Shown: one piece after another, positions 11,091 through 20,670 of the stretch
Layout: the number at the start of each line of letters is the position of its first letter
Position numbering within the stretch: position 1 is the stretch's first letter
Assembly (NCBI RefSeq): GCF_029784135.1
Contig: NC_073746.1
Location: 14,832,416 to 14,896,415, forward strand
DNA: 64,000 nucleotides
Direction of reading: 5' to 3'
DNA from: Toxorhynchites rutilus septentrionalis
Taxonomy: Eukaryota > Arthropoda > Insecta > Diptera > Culicidae
Notes under the pieces: generated by a model
What the model was told of the DNA's origin: nothing
The model's database searches: none
Seen by the model: the letters and a program-made list of their open reading frames with translations, nothing else
Program-made: the position numbers and the translations under genes

Positions 11091-11559
11091 CCGATTGGTG
11101 ATTTCAATAGCCTGTTTTGAAAGCAATTTTAAGACTATTGAAACAAGTTTTTGGATGAAAAAGTAACAAGTATATGACGCGTAGACATTTTATCTTTCAA
11201 ATGAAGTGTTTATCATACCATTTCGTTCAGTTGTTTAAGAGCTATTAACGCTCAAAATCTCGGTCTCCAGCGTAACGCTTTCGTTCTCGAAACTTTGGTT
11301 TTACACCCCGGTATAGAAATGAAAGACGTAGTCCTACGTCAAAAAAACGAAAAACGACTACAATCAATAACAATTTTCGTTCAAGATTTTTCCCTACCTG
11401 CAGAGAATGCAATCTTTCATTGATTATAAATAATCGTATCCTCTCTTTCGTCTGCAATGACGTCAGGGCAAAAATTGTATGAGCTCCAAACTTCATACAC
11501 ACCAGATGGGCCAACCAGAAAGTCTGCCGGGCCGCAGGTTGAGTATCGCTGGTCTAACG

Positions 11560-11815
11560 TCATTTGTATTGATATAAACTAAATATAATAACTTTTCTGT
11601 ATCCATATCCTTATATCCCATCCTATTCCTGACAAAAATATGTCATAAGTTTAGAAAACTCGAGTCTACCGCGAGTAATCGGTTTTCTACCTTATTAACA
11701 ATAGAATTAAGGAAAATTGTTTATAGATATTGTTAATATGTTTAGTTAAGAATTCGGCTCCTTTCAACTTATGTAACTGAGCCCGTAAAAATAAACGAAT
11801 GATTAAAAAAAAACT
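11560..11815 (+). mobile_element. 3' end of LINE family B, severely 5'-truncated
   Basis: From about 11580 the sequence matches 38370-38587: ATATGTCA, ACTCGAGT, ACCGCGAGTAATCGG, AAGAATTCGGCTCCTTT, ACTGAGCC and AAATAAACGAAT, then an A-run ending at 11814. The 5' limit is uncertain and no target duplication was identified. Only untranslated sequence remains. Confidence 0.75.
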
Positions 11816-12126
11816 TGTCTGTATTAAAACTATGGAAAAATGTCATATGGTGAGTCAAATGTCTTTGACGTGATGAATAGAGCCTCCTATTTTTCAAAAA
11901 CCTGTGAAATATAGTTATATCCAAAAAGTCTACAACAAAAATAAAGTGTTTTACAGATATGTCTGTAAATTCACAAACATATTTGTAAATCTGGCATCTC
12001 TGGTGGTCTGAGAATTTATTGCAAGAAATCGCTTGAAAACATGCATGAATTTGCTTGAAAATAAAGTGGATTGAGTCCGCACCACTTAGCTCTCAGGTAG
12101 CTCAATTCTTCTATTAATTAAGCGTA

Positions 12127-12240
12127 TCCACGTGGACATTATTCATAACCCCTACCCCCCTCACCGTGGACATTCGCGTACCCCCTACCCCCCTAAAGTT
12201 GTCCACGTGGTATGTGGACAGCCCCTTACTTTCCAGATAT
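12127..12240. repeat. Foldback MITE remnant (CCACGTGGAC ends)
   Basis: ATCCACGTGGACATT at 12127 and AGTTGTCCACGTGG at 12200 are inverted, with further CGTGGACA copies between and after. Internal tracts are C-rich (CCCCTACCCCCC twice). The structure resembles a palindromic non-autonomous DNA element; ends are not well defined. Confidence 0.55.
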
Positions 12241-12313
12241 CTGGATCATACCATTATTTAGCGCGAAGAAATACGAGTTTTTCGATATAATAGGATAAAT
12301 GATCTTGGTTTGT

Positions 12314-13160
12314 CCAATTTAGAGTGTTCGTACGCAACTAGTAAATGCAAATCGATTTTTATTCATGAAAATAATATACAAATAACGATACGAGTTTGAT
12401 GTTTGCTGACAAGCCCCAAGTCTCTAGTGGCTAACACTACCATAAGGCGTTGAAATTATTCCAATTTTATTTTTTTTCCTCAAAGAGAAATTATGATCAT
12501 GGTTTGACCACGTCTGATCATAGTTTGTCCGAAAAATGATCATGTGTTTGTGTTTGTTGCACTATTTCTGAATGAAAAAAATCGAATTTTTCAAGTAGAT
12601 GTGGCATTTATCATTATTTGGGCATTTTAAAAGTGTTCACCTCAACATATTCAACATAGAGAAACTTTATTTCTGCTATGCGCGAAGGACACAATAAACA
12701 AACTGCAGCGCGCCAAGCGGTTGCCATAGAAATCATGTGGACAAACCAACATTAATTAATTGGACAACTCATGATCAGAATTGAGATCATCGAAATGTGT
12801 AAATTTAATGATTTAGCTCTGAAAATCTGATACAAATGGTGTGCAAGCATGATGTTCCCAACATTTGTGAGTGTTATAATCCAGGAAAGGTCTAAATACG
12901 TGCCAAATAATCATCTGGTGATTGATTAAAAGTTAGCTCAATTGAGGGGCGCATTGACATCAATAGAAAGTGTATTTTATCATCCTTAAGGTGGAAGTGG
13001 AAGCTAGTCATTGTAGTAATATAGGTAAACCCACGTGTAAAAATGGGGTAATAGTGTTCGTGAGAGAAGAGCAATGCACACGTATTTGATCTATTTATTT
13101 CACTTATCAGACTGTGTGGCGCTTCATTGACACGAGTCTTTGAATACATTTGAAAAAAAA
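12314..13160 (-). repeat. Inverted partner of 926-1370 with internal insertion
   Basis: The reverse complement is nearly identical to 926-1370 at both ends (12842-13160 and 12314-12450). Between about 12450 and 12840 lies extra sequence absent from the left copy, with words also seen at 23460-23530 (GACAAACCA, ATGATCAT). The pair spans about 12 kb and encloses the full LINE. Confidence 0.75.
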
Positions 13161-13163
13161 AAA

Positions 13164-13615
13164 CAGGAAGTGGGTTATATCTATTGTATAACCGCAAGGG
13201 TGACGTAGGACTATCGTTGATTTAGAGATCATTTGTATGAAGTTGAATCTGAATTCATTCTGAATGAATGAATATTTGGAGAACTTCGAAAACGAGAGCG
13301 TTACGTTGGAGGCACAAGGTTTTATGCATCCAATATTGGATACGGAAATATCCTACTGATGGGGAAGAATAATCTTCAGAAGCTATCCTGTTGATTGCGA
13401 TTGATTGAAAAATCACAAAACCTAATGTATTTGGTCACAGTGTTACATGGATAGAAAACATTCAAATAAACTCTTTCACATGAATGTATTTTTAAATTCC
13501 TAGAGGAACTGGCAGATTATTTTCCGGATCTTTCTCGATCCAAACGGAAAGAATTCCGTGCGTGTGTGTGTGTGTGTGTAGCGGCTGCTTCGAGATCTTC
13601 CCGGGGAACCGTTTG
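13164..13615 (+). repeat. CAGGAAGTGGG repeat family, copy 3, left part
   Basis: Begins CAGGAAGTGGGTTATATCTA and runs through GACGTAGGACTATCG, TTTTATGCATCCAATATTGG and a (TG)n run to CCGGGGAACCGTTTG, where a DD37E mariner interrupts it. The rest continues at 14911-15345. Without the insert this copy is about 890 bp and is the most complete in the window. Its subterminal GACGTAGGACTA and TAGTCCTACGTC are inverted, which suggests a DNA transposon. Confidence 0.8.
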
Positions 13616-13617
13616 TA

Positions 13618-14910
13618 AAGGGTGTGTCACATCAAATTGCATCACGGAAAAAACGCTGTAGAAATTCGCCCAGTAGACCGATCCTTTTGAAAATTTTAGA
13701 AAGTAAAATAAAAACTATTAAACAACTTTTGGCATTTTCTTTTTGTTCATACTTCGAGCCCAAGCCCGTATGCTCGCACCTTCCTCTTTACCCCGTCCAT
13801 AAGGTTCTGTACAACGTCAGGTTGTAGTTTTTTTTGAACAGAAATCCATTTTCTCTTGAAGTCCGCCTCAGATTTGACAACTTTTGGGTTCTTCCGGAGG
13901 GCCTGCTTCATAATCGCCCAATATTTCTCTATTGGGCGAAGCTCCGGCGCGTTGGGCGGGTTCATTTCCTTTGGCACGAAGGTGACCCCGTTGGCTTCGT
14001 ACCACTCCAACACGTCCTTTGAATAGTGGCACGGAGCGAGATCCGGCCAGAAGATGGTCGGGCCCTCGTGCTGCTTCAATAGTGGTAGTAAGCGCTTCTG
14101 TAGGCACTCCTTAAGGTAAACCTGCCCGTTTACCGTGCCGGTCATCACGAAGGGGCGCTCCGCTTTCCGCAAGAGCAGATCGCTTGCCACACCATGTACT
14201 TTTTGGCAAACTTGGATACTGCTTGTGAATCTCCTCCGGAACGCTGAATTTGTCCTCTGCTGAGAAGAACAACAGGCCCGGCAGCTGACGAAAGTCCGCT
14301 TTGACGTAGGTTTCGTCGTTCATTACCAGGCAATGCGGCTTCTTCAGCATTTCGGTGTACAGCTTTCGGGCTCGCGTCTTCTCCACCATGTTTTGCCTTT
14401 CGTCGCGGTTAGGAGCCTTCTGAACCTTATATGTACGCAGGCCTTCCCGCTGCTTGGTCCGCTGGACGAATGAACTTGACAAATTCAGCTTATTGGCGAC
14501 ATCCCGGACCGAACTTCTCGGATCACGTCTAAACTGCTTAACTACGCGCTTGTGATCTTTTGCACTGACGGAGCATCCATTTTTGCCGTTCTTCACCTTC
14601 CGGTCGATGGTTAGGTTCTCGAAGTATCGTTTTAGTACTCTGCTGACCGTGGATTGGACGATTCCCAGCATCTTACCGATGTCCCGATGTGACAACTCCG
14701 GATTCTCGAAATGAGTGCACAGGATTAATTCACGACGCTCTTTTTCGTTCGACGACATTTTTCCAAATTTACGAAAAATTGACAGTGAAGCATGGCCAAC
14801 GTGATCTATACACTCTTATCTGATTATAAGCGAAAGCTGAAGATATAATTCCTAAAAATTAAATTTCTACAGCGTTTTTTCCGTGATGCAATTTGATGTG
14901 ACACACCCTT
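13618..14910 (-). mobile_element. DD37E mariner-type transposon (ITmD37E family), 1,293 bp
   Basis: Both ends carry inverted repeats of about 45 bp: the left starts AAGGGTGTGTCACATCAAAT and the right is its complement, ending ACACACCCTT at 14910. TA dinucleotides at 13616-13617 and 14911-14912 are the target duplication of the Tc1/mariner superfamily. The related repeat at 16414-16430 shows the uninterrupted sequence (ACCGTTTG then GGCATCACTC). It encodes one transposase, now frameshifted. Confidence 0.93.
13747..14758 (-). pseudogene. DD37E transposase, frameshifted
   Basis: It starts at the ATG at 14758 with a helix-turn-helix N-terminus (ELSHRDIGKMLGIVQSTVSRVL, then a second HTH around SSVRDVANKLNLSSSFVQR). 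The catalytic acids lie in MNDETYVKADF, PDLAPCHYSKD and RPIEKYW. Exactly 37 residues separate the second Asp from the Glu, the DD37E spacing reported for mosquito ITm elements. Two small indels near 14212 and 14165 throw the frame out and back, so the core is read in three frames. The C-terminus ends at 13747. All three catalytic acids survive, so inactivation is through frameshift only. Confidence 0.92.
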
Positions 14911-14915
14911 TAGCA

Positions 14916-14996
14916 TCACTCTCCTCCTGATGGATTCCCTTCTGGCCTAAGGTGCACAAACAGGCTCTTGGTGACACCGTTCATCCGCGCTTTCAT
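14916..14996 (-). other. 81-nt reading frame downstream of repeat promoter, copy 3
   Basis: ATG at 14996, TGA at 14916. Begins MKARMNGVTKSLFVH. It ends only a few bases before the mariner insertion, so the insertion spared the frame. Family unknown. Confidence 0.3.
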
Positions 14997-15055
14997 GATA
15001 AATGAAGAGCTTCACCACAACAGCGACAACATGCTCCAATCGCTGTTCAATTAGA

Positions 15056-15090
15056 ACTGAGTGGATTTCCGAGCGGCGCTCGCTTATATA
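15056..15090 (-). promoter_or_regulatory. TATA plus initiator core promoter inside repeat copy 3
   Basis: TATATAAG at 15090-15083 and CTCAGTT with A at 15058, 32 bases apart, on the minus strand. Same layout as at 11056-11090. Confidence 0.55.
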
Positions 15091-15345
15091 CCGATTGGTG
15101 ATTTCAATAGCCTATTTTGAAAGCAAATTTAAGACTATTGAAACAAGTTTTTGGAGCAGAAAGTAAGAAGTATAGAACGCGTAGACATTTTATCTTTCGA
15201 ATGAAGTGAAGTATCATACCATTTCGTTCAGTTGTTTAGGAGCTATTAACACTCAAATTCTCGGTCTCCGGCGTAACGCTTTCGTTTTCGAAACTTTGAT
15301 TTTACACCCCGGTATAGAAATGAAAGACGTAGTCCTACGTCAAAA

Positions 15346-15990
15346 ACTATTTAATACTAAAGTAAAATGTATGAACGATATGTTTCGATGAATAATTGCT
15401 AATATATGTATATATAGAAGGTGCATTTGCATATGAAATAAAATTCTGATTATACGCGAGCAAATTTATAACACATGAGAATTGGGGCTCTTTTGGTATT
15501 AACAAGTTCTTCCGCATACTAACTCGATGTTGATAACACCTTAATATTTTTCTTCGTTGATTGTATTGTTTTCACATTTTCACGTTGGAGAGCCTTAACC
15601 CTTCGCTTCGTTGGCCGAGGCATTTTGATTAAATGTAATACTTTTCCGTTTACTGTTTTTGAAAGCATAGGCAGCCGTGGCAGTGTTCCGAGCTCTGCAA
15701 TACAATTTTCTTACCCAATGTTAAAGTTACTAAAACTTACATTGTAGACCCATTAAGCGTTAAAATAATTGTATTCATATCAACACCAATTTATTCCATT
15801 GATTTTCATGACATAAAACGCTATGACTCAGGAATAACATTTTATTGAGTGGATTTTATAGCTGTTTCGATGATGTTGTCTGGCATCAGTGTCGAAAAAA
15901 TAACGATGTTTTCACCAATACAAAACAAAACCATTGCCGAAGATTGAAAAATGAAAATTTAACTTTCAGAGCACTATCTCGAGTTTTGAC
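15346..15990. other. Non-coding spacer
   Basis: AT-rich, with no recognised frame. It lies between copy 3 and the inverted copy 4 of the CAGGAAGTGGG repeat, which face each other with their TAGTCCTACGTC ends. Confidence 0.45.
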
Positions 15991-16238
15991 GTAGGACTAC
16001 GTCTTTCATTTCTATACTGGGGTGTAAAATCAAAGTTTCGAAAACGAAAGCGTTACGCCGGAGAACGAGATTTTGAGCGTTAATAGCTCCTAAACAACTG
16101 AACGAAATGGTATGAAAAAAAACTTCATTCGAAAGATAAAATGTCTACGCGTTCTATACTTGTTACTTTTTGATCCAAAAACTTGTTTCAATAGTCTTAA
16201 AATTGCTTTCAAAACGGGCTATTGAAATCACCAATCGG

Positions 16239-16273
16239 TATATAAGCGAGCGCCGCTGGGAAATCCACTCAGT
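16239..16273 (+). promoter_or_regulatory. TATA plus initiator core promoter inside repeat copy 4
   Basis: TATATAAG at 16239-16246 and CTCAGTT with A at 16271, 32 bases apart, on the plus strand, with ACCAATCGG directly upstream (a CCAAT box very close to the TATA box). Confidence 0.55.
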
Positions 16274-16332
16274 TCTAATTGAACAGCGATTGGAGCATGT
16301 TGTCGCTGTTGCGGTGAAGCTCTTTATTTATC

Positions 16333-16413
16333 ATGAAAGCGCGGATGAACGGTGTCACCAAGAGCCTGTTTGTGCACCCTAGGCCAGAAGGGAATCCATC
16401 AGGAGGAGAGTGA
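16333..16413 (+). other. 81-nt reading frame downstream of repeat promoter, copy 4
   Basis: ATG to TGA, 26 codons, starting 62 bases after the predicted start site. Begins MKARMNGVTKSLFVH; differs from copy 3 by one codon (Leu to Pro). Confidence 0.3.
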
Positions 16414-17793
16414 TGCCACAAACGGTTCCCCGGGAAGACATCGCTACACACACATACACGCGCGGAATTCTTTCCGTTTGGATGCCATTCAGCATTGTGA
16501 AAGTTCCGGAAAGATCTAATCATTGCTGGAAAATAATCTGCCAGTTCCTCTGGGAATTCAAAAATACATTCATGTGAAAGAGTTTATTTGAATGTTTTCT
16601 ATCCATGTAACACTGTGACCAAATATGTTTCAATCAAGTGCTATTAACAGATGGTTATCGAGTTAGCATTAACCACTGGTGGGCTTCCAGTATCGAGGAA
16701 AATGTGGAAATATCTAATCGTTACTGAAAATAATCTGCCAGTTCCTCTGGGAATTTAAAAATACATTCATGTGAAAGAGTTTATTTTAATGTTTTCTATC
16801 CATGTAACACTGTGACCAAATACATTTGGTTTTGTGATTTTTCAATCAATCGCAATTAACAGGATAGCTTCTGAAGATTATTCTTCCCCATCAGTAGGAT
16901 ATTTCCGTATCCAATATTGTATGCGCCCGCAATCGATTATTGCTCAGTCGCCGAAAGTTTCGAGCTCAGAGAGTTCATTCCCCTCTAGTTTGCCTTCCAA
17001 ATTGCCATCGTAAACCACACCTTCTCTCGATTCAATCACACACAAAAAGCATACTTAAGTGATATTCTGGTGGTGAGACACATTCATTTTTCGTGAGGAC
17101 ATCGACAAGACAACATCGTTGCCTAACGTGCTGGAGGAGGTGGACGGCGAAGGATCGACACATACACGCGCAGAATTCTTTCCGTTTGGATGCCATTCAG
17201 CATCGAGAATGTTCCGGAAAGATCTAATCATTGCTGGAAAATAATCTGCCAGTTCCTCTGGGAATTTAAAAATACATTCATGTGAAAGAGTTTATTTGAA
17301 TTATTTCTATCCATGTAACACTGTGACCAAATATTTTTCAATCAAGTACTATTAACAGGTGGTTATCGAGTTAGTATTAACCACTGGTGGGCTTCCAGTA
17401 TCGAGGAAAATGTGGAAATATCTAATCGTTGCTGGAAAATAATCTGCCAGTTCCCCTTGGAATTGAAAATTATATTCAAGTGAAAGAGTTTATTTTAATG
17501 TTTTCTATCCATAAAATATCCATATAATACATTTGGGTTTGTGATTTGTCAATCAAGTACAGTTAGCAGTTTAGCTTCTGAAGATTATTCTTCAGAACAA
17601 GGTTTTTCGTATCCTATATTGGATGCATAAAACTTTGTGTCTCCAACGCTCTCGTTTTCGAAGTCCCACAAATATTCATTTATTCATTCATTCAGAATGG
17701 ATTTAGATTCTACTTCAAACAAATGATCTCTGAATCAACGATAGTCCTACGTCACCCTTGCGGTTATACAATAGATATAACCCACTTCCTGTA

Positions 17794-19015
17794 TTCCGAC
17801 GTTTTTCACTATACAGTGCGACAGCAGATGAAAATTTAATATCTTGTGAGTAATCGATTAGAGTTTGGTTGAAATTACTTGATGGGAAGTGTGCGAAAAC
17901 GATCATTCTCTTCACACTGTTTCGCAAAATTTTAGATTTTCTGGTGAAAGGTGAAAGAGGGAGTTGAAAAAAGACGGGTGGGTAATGTGACCGGAGTGAC
18001 GTAGGACTATACAAAGGGGACAGCTTTTGCTAAATGTATATTTTAAATATATTGTTTTATTTTCTTCTGCTACGTGAATACCTACCTATCTACCTGAAAA
18101 ATGGATTAGTTTACTGTTTATTCTTTATGAATATGTTGATGGTTCTGAAAAGAACCTTTGGTGTTGTGTTTTTGCGTTTTTTTTTTACAAACTTTCTCAA
18201 TTTTTTCTCGCTGTCTTATAGTTAATTCTTGATTTTTTTCCGAAGGCTTTGTACTTATTAAATGTTCAACGCCGGGCATTATTCGACGTATGCACATATC
18301 GTACAATCAAAATGATGGCTGTGATAGGGGATGCATAGGTGGTCATCAGCTCATTCACTATCATATATTTCACTATTGAGCACATTACCGTACCTTAAAC
18401 TAATTCCGTGTTTCGGAGACGAATGAATTGTAAGATTTGTAGTTTCCGCAAACAAAGTAAATAAAAATGAAAAAGAACTGAGGTTTTGGAGACGAACTCT
18501 ACGATCTGTCGAGAAATAAACGAGCTATAAGCGTTCTGAAAAGCCAACAGTAAATACATGGACGAATGACCTTCGGATTAAAGCCCTTTAAAATAAGAAC
18601 AGAGCAGCAGGAAATACATAGAGGCGAATGAACTGCAAAGTTCAAAGCCTCTTAAAAACAAAGAAAGAAGAATAAGGAAATACATAGCTCATCATGTTGC
18701 TCTTTAGTTATTTTTCTATACAATGCAGATGTAACGTCATTCATTTTTCAACATCAGTTATCAACCAAAGAAAGCAGTTCTTGCTACCGAGAAAATTCGT
18801 TAATGCCATCCTGCATACAATGTGTTGTAATTTGAAGCCATTTTTAATTCGGAAACCATGCATGGGTTTGTGAAAACGGAATGATCAATTTAAAAGACTC
18901 CAACCACCAATAAGTTCAAGAACAAGATAAACAAAATAAATCAGTTTATATTATATGTCATATTATGTCTCTTTAGAATGCATTGGTATTGTGAAAAACT
19001 TTCAATAACTCTTCT
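17794..19015. other. AT-rich DNA with two short GARACGAATGAA repeats
   Basis: No gene. A 24-base word (AAGGGGACAGCTTTTGCTAA then ATGT) at about 18014-18037 recurs at 21365-21388, directly before the truncated LINE. GGAGACGAATGAATTG at 18417 and GAGGCGAATGAACTGC at 18632 are members of a short repeat also seen at 19494, 20785 (inverted) and 27799; each is followed by a purine-rich AAAGAAAGAAGAA-like tail, as a SINE 3' end would be. Confidence 0.5.
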
Positions 19016-19310
19016 TTGAAAGGTTTAATGGCCCTGAAAAGCGCCGTGTTTTACGGTGGCTGGTTTTGCCACCAAAGCAGTCTGTATAAACAAACTTTTT
19101 CCTTCTTCTACCTGCTTCCGTTTTGCGATTGCGTTTGCCACTCGCTGAAACTAGTTAATGCCACCGAACCAAGTGGGCTCTGTTCTGCAGGCGGGTTTTT
19201 TTATTGTTGTGAGCAGCTTTGCAAGCCAACTCGAGCACTCCGGCGGCCGAAATTCTATAACCGCTATTAGGTATACTGGTGCTCCGGCACCAATCCGTTG
19301 ATGCGATGTG
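19016..19310 (-). pseudogene. Histone H2A-derived pseudogene, copy 1
   Basis: On the minus strand RIGAGAPVYLIAVIEF (19305-19255) and, after a frame change, VLELACKAAHNNKKTR match the H2A histone fold (GAGAPVYLAAV, LELAGNAARDNKKTR). The N-terminal third is missing. After KKTR the sequence no longer matches the H2A C-terminus but matches copy 2. It ends in a histone-type stem-loop at 19030-19045. Frameshift and loss of both termini make it non-functional. Confidence 0.82.
19030..19045 (-). promoter_or_regulatory. Histone mRNA 3' stem-loop (H2A copy 1)
   Basis: GGCGCTTTTCAGGGCC on the minus strand fits the histone stem-loop with one mismatch in the stem. Its place downstream of H2A-like sequence supports a replication-dependent source gene. 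Confidence 0.75.
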
Positions 19311-19490
19311 ATGTGAAACGATGCCACACAACCACACTGATTTACGGTTTGAAATAGAATGATATATTTTTCAGCGGATCCGCGCCTTTTGTAATCTAGC
19401 GGTACACACTCACAGGATAGAGACAAATCAGCAGACTAAGCCAAAGGGCGAGTCCAACGAGACGAACGAAAGAGCGTTAAAAGGCAGCGA

Positions 19491-19555
19491 TAGAGGCGAA
19501 TGAACTGAAAAGTTTAAACCCTCTTAAAGCCAAAAAGAAGAAGAAGAAAAGGCAG
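19491..19555 (+). repeat. Short GAGGCGAATGAACTG repeat with purine tail
   Basis: GAGGCGAATGAACTGAAAAG and TTTAAACCCTCTTAAA form a weak hairpin (GAGG...CCTC), followed by AAGAAGAAGAAGAAAA. Same family as 18632, 20785 and 27799. A SINE-like repeat; no Pol III A or B box was identified. Confidence 0.5.
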
Positions 19556-19618
19556 CGATGGCAAAAAAATACATTCATTACGATTTGTTCGCTCGTTGGA
19601 TTCATGCAGGCTAAAAAG

Positions 19619-19634
19619 GGTCCTTTTCAGGATC
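19619..19634 (+). promoter_or_regulatory. Histone-like 3' stem-loop, plus strand
   Basis: GGTCCTTTTCAGGATC preceded by AAG and followed by ACAAAATTA resembles the histone stem-loop with one G-T pair. No histone frame was recognised upstream on this strand, so it is either a relic or chance. Confidence 0.45.
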
Positions 19635-19639
19635 ACAAA

Positions 19640-20234
19640 ATTATCTTTAATCTAAAGAGTTTATTGTTTTGTTATCACTCGATATCCCCATCTTGTTCGG
19701 CTAAACCTTCCTGTTTAGCGATTGCGTTTGCCACTCGCCACAGCTTTCACAGCTGGAAAATTTCTTCCCATCCAGCTTGTGACATGTTGTACAGTAAATT
19801 ACATTTAATGCGACGTGCCGAAACACCACTCAGTGTCGCATTGGAGGCGATTTTAACCTGTAATTGAACATTTGCGATGACAGTGGTACAGTGTCGACTT
19901 TCGATGTGGGGTCATAATTTGGACCTCGAACTTTATGTTTACATAAATGTCCAACTAAATATGTCGCATTACAGGTCCGTCCAATTAGCTGAATATCGAG
20001 CTAAATGTAAATTACTGCACTTTCAATCTAGAAGCAATTTAAAAATTAATGAATATTGAATAATCGGGAAAGTCCCCAACCATAAATAAGCTCAGAACAA
20101 CTGCCAAATTCACATACTCATCATATACTGGCAAACAAATTATGAAAAAATCAATTTGTGTTTTATTGTTATTTGGATATAATTTTAGAAAGCATTGAAC
20201 TGTATTTCGTAAACTCTTTTTTGAAAGGTTTAAT
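19640..20234. other. Spacer between H2A copies
   Basis: Non-coding. The word GCGATTGCGTTTGCCACTCG (19720) recurs in both H2A copies (19127 and 20389), so parts of a third copy of the H2A 3' region may be present here. Confidence 0.45.
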
Positions 20235-20670
20235 GGCCCTGATAAGCACCGTGTTTTATGGAATTTTAGAAAACTTAGTACTCGTGGTTTTGAAGAAAAA
20301 AACCATTTCGAACGCCCTCGATGCCGCCTTATTCTGGATTTGCCACCAAAGAACAAACTTTTTTCTTCTGCTACCAGCTGCCGTTTTGCGATTGCGTTTG
20401 CCACTCGCTGCAACTGCCGGTTGTTGTCTTGATGTCCACCGAACCGAATGTGTTCTGTTCTGAATGCGGGTTTTCTTATCGTCGCGAGCAGCTTTACCAG
20501 CCAACTCGATCACTTCGGCGGCCGAAACTATATAACGCCGGCTAGGTGGACTGGTGCACTGGTACTAACGCGCTCGGCCTAGCTACCCTTGCGGGGAACT
20601 CCAGATCAACACGGTTCGAGCGGGATTTTGCCTTTCCCTTCACTTTTCCTCCTTTGCCATGTCCAGACAT
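20235..20670 (-). pseudogene. Histone H2A-derived pseudogene, copy 2, with intact N-terminus
   Basis: The minus-strand ATG at 20670 opens MSGHGKGGKVKGKAKSRSNR, nearly the insect H2A N-terminus, then VDLEFP. About eight codons (VGRIHRLL) are deleted, and RKGS, a stop, AERV..SAPVHLAGVI, a stop, and VIELAGKAARDDKKTRI follow. After that the H2A C-terminus is absent. A different sequence shared with copy 1 leads to a degenerate stem-loop GGTGCTTATCAGGGCC at 20235-20250. A leader with CAAC-rich sequence precedes the ATG, so this descends from a genomic gene copy and not from an intron-free cDNA insertion. Two stops and one deletion kill it. Confidence 0.88.

Larger units (their letters stand above)
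10580..11345 (+). repeat. CAGGAAGTGGG repeat family, copy 2 (partial)
   Basis: Contains ATGCATCCAATATTGGATACG, the AACTGGCAGATTATTTT block, a (TG)n run, CGGCTGCT, CCGTGGCATCACTCTCC, and the far end CCGGTATAGAAATGAAAGACG followed by TAGTCCTACGTC. It lacks the first 430 bp seen in copies 1 and 3. It has the promoter and the 81-nt frame described separately. Confidence 0.75.
14911..15345 (+). repeat. CAGGAAGTGGG repeat family, copy 3, right part
   Basis: Continues at GCATCACTCTCC after the mariner and ends at CCGGTATAGAAATGAAAGACG and TAGTCCTACGTC. Matches copy 2 over its whole length with few differences. Confidence 0.8.
15991..17793 (-). repeat. CAGGAAGTGGG repeat family, copy 4, inverted and internally reduplicated
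   Basis: Starts TTTGACGTAGGACTACGTC and ends CACTTCCTG at 17793, the complement of the family start. The block AATCTGCCAGTTCC...AAATACATTCATGTGAAAGAG appears four times (about 16541, 16734, 17245, 17443), and CACTGGTGGGCTTCCAGTATCG appears twice. This copy has therefore expanded by internal duplication to about 1.8 kb against 0.89 kb in copy 3. The segment 16940-17170 is the empty-site counterpart of the MITE-bearing segment near 8.7 kb. Confidence 0.75.
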
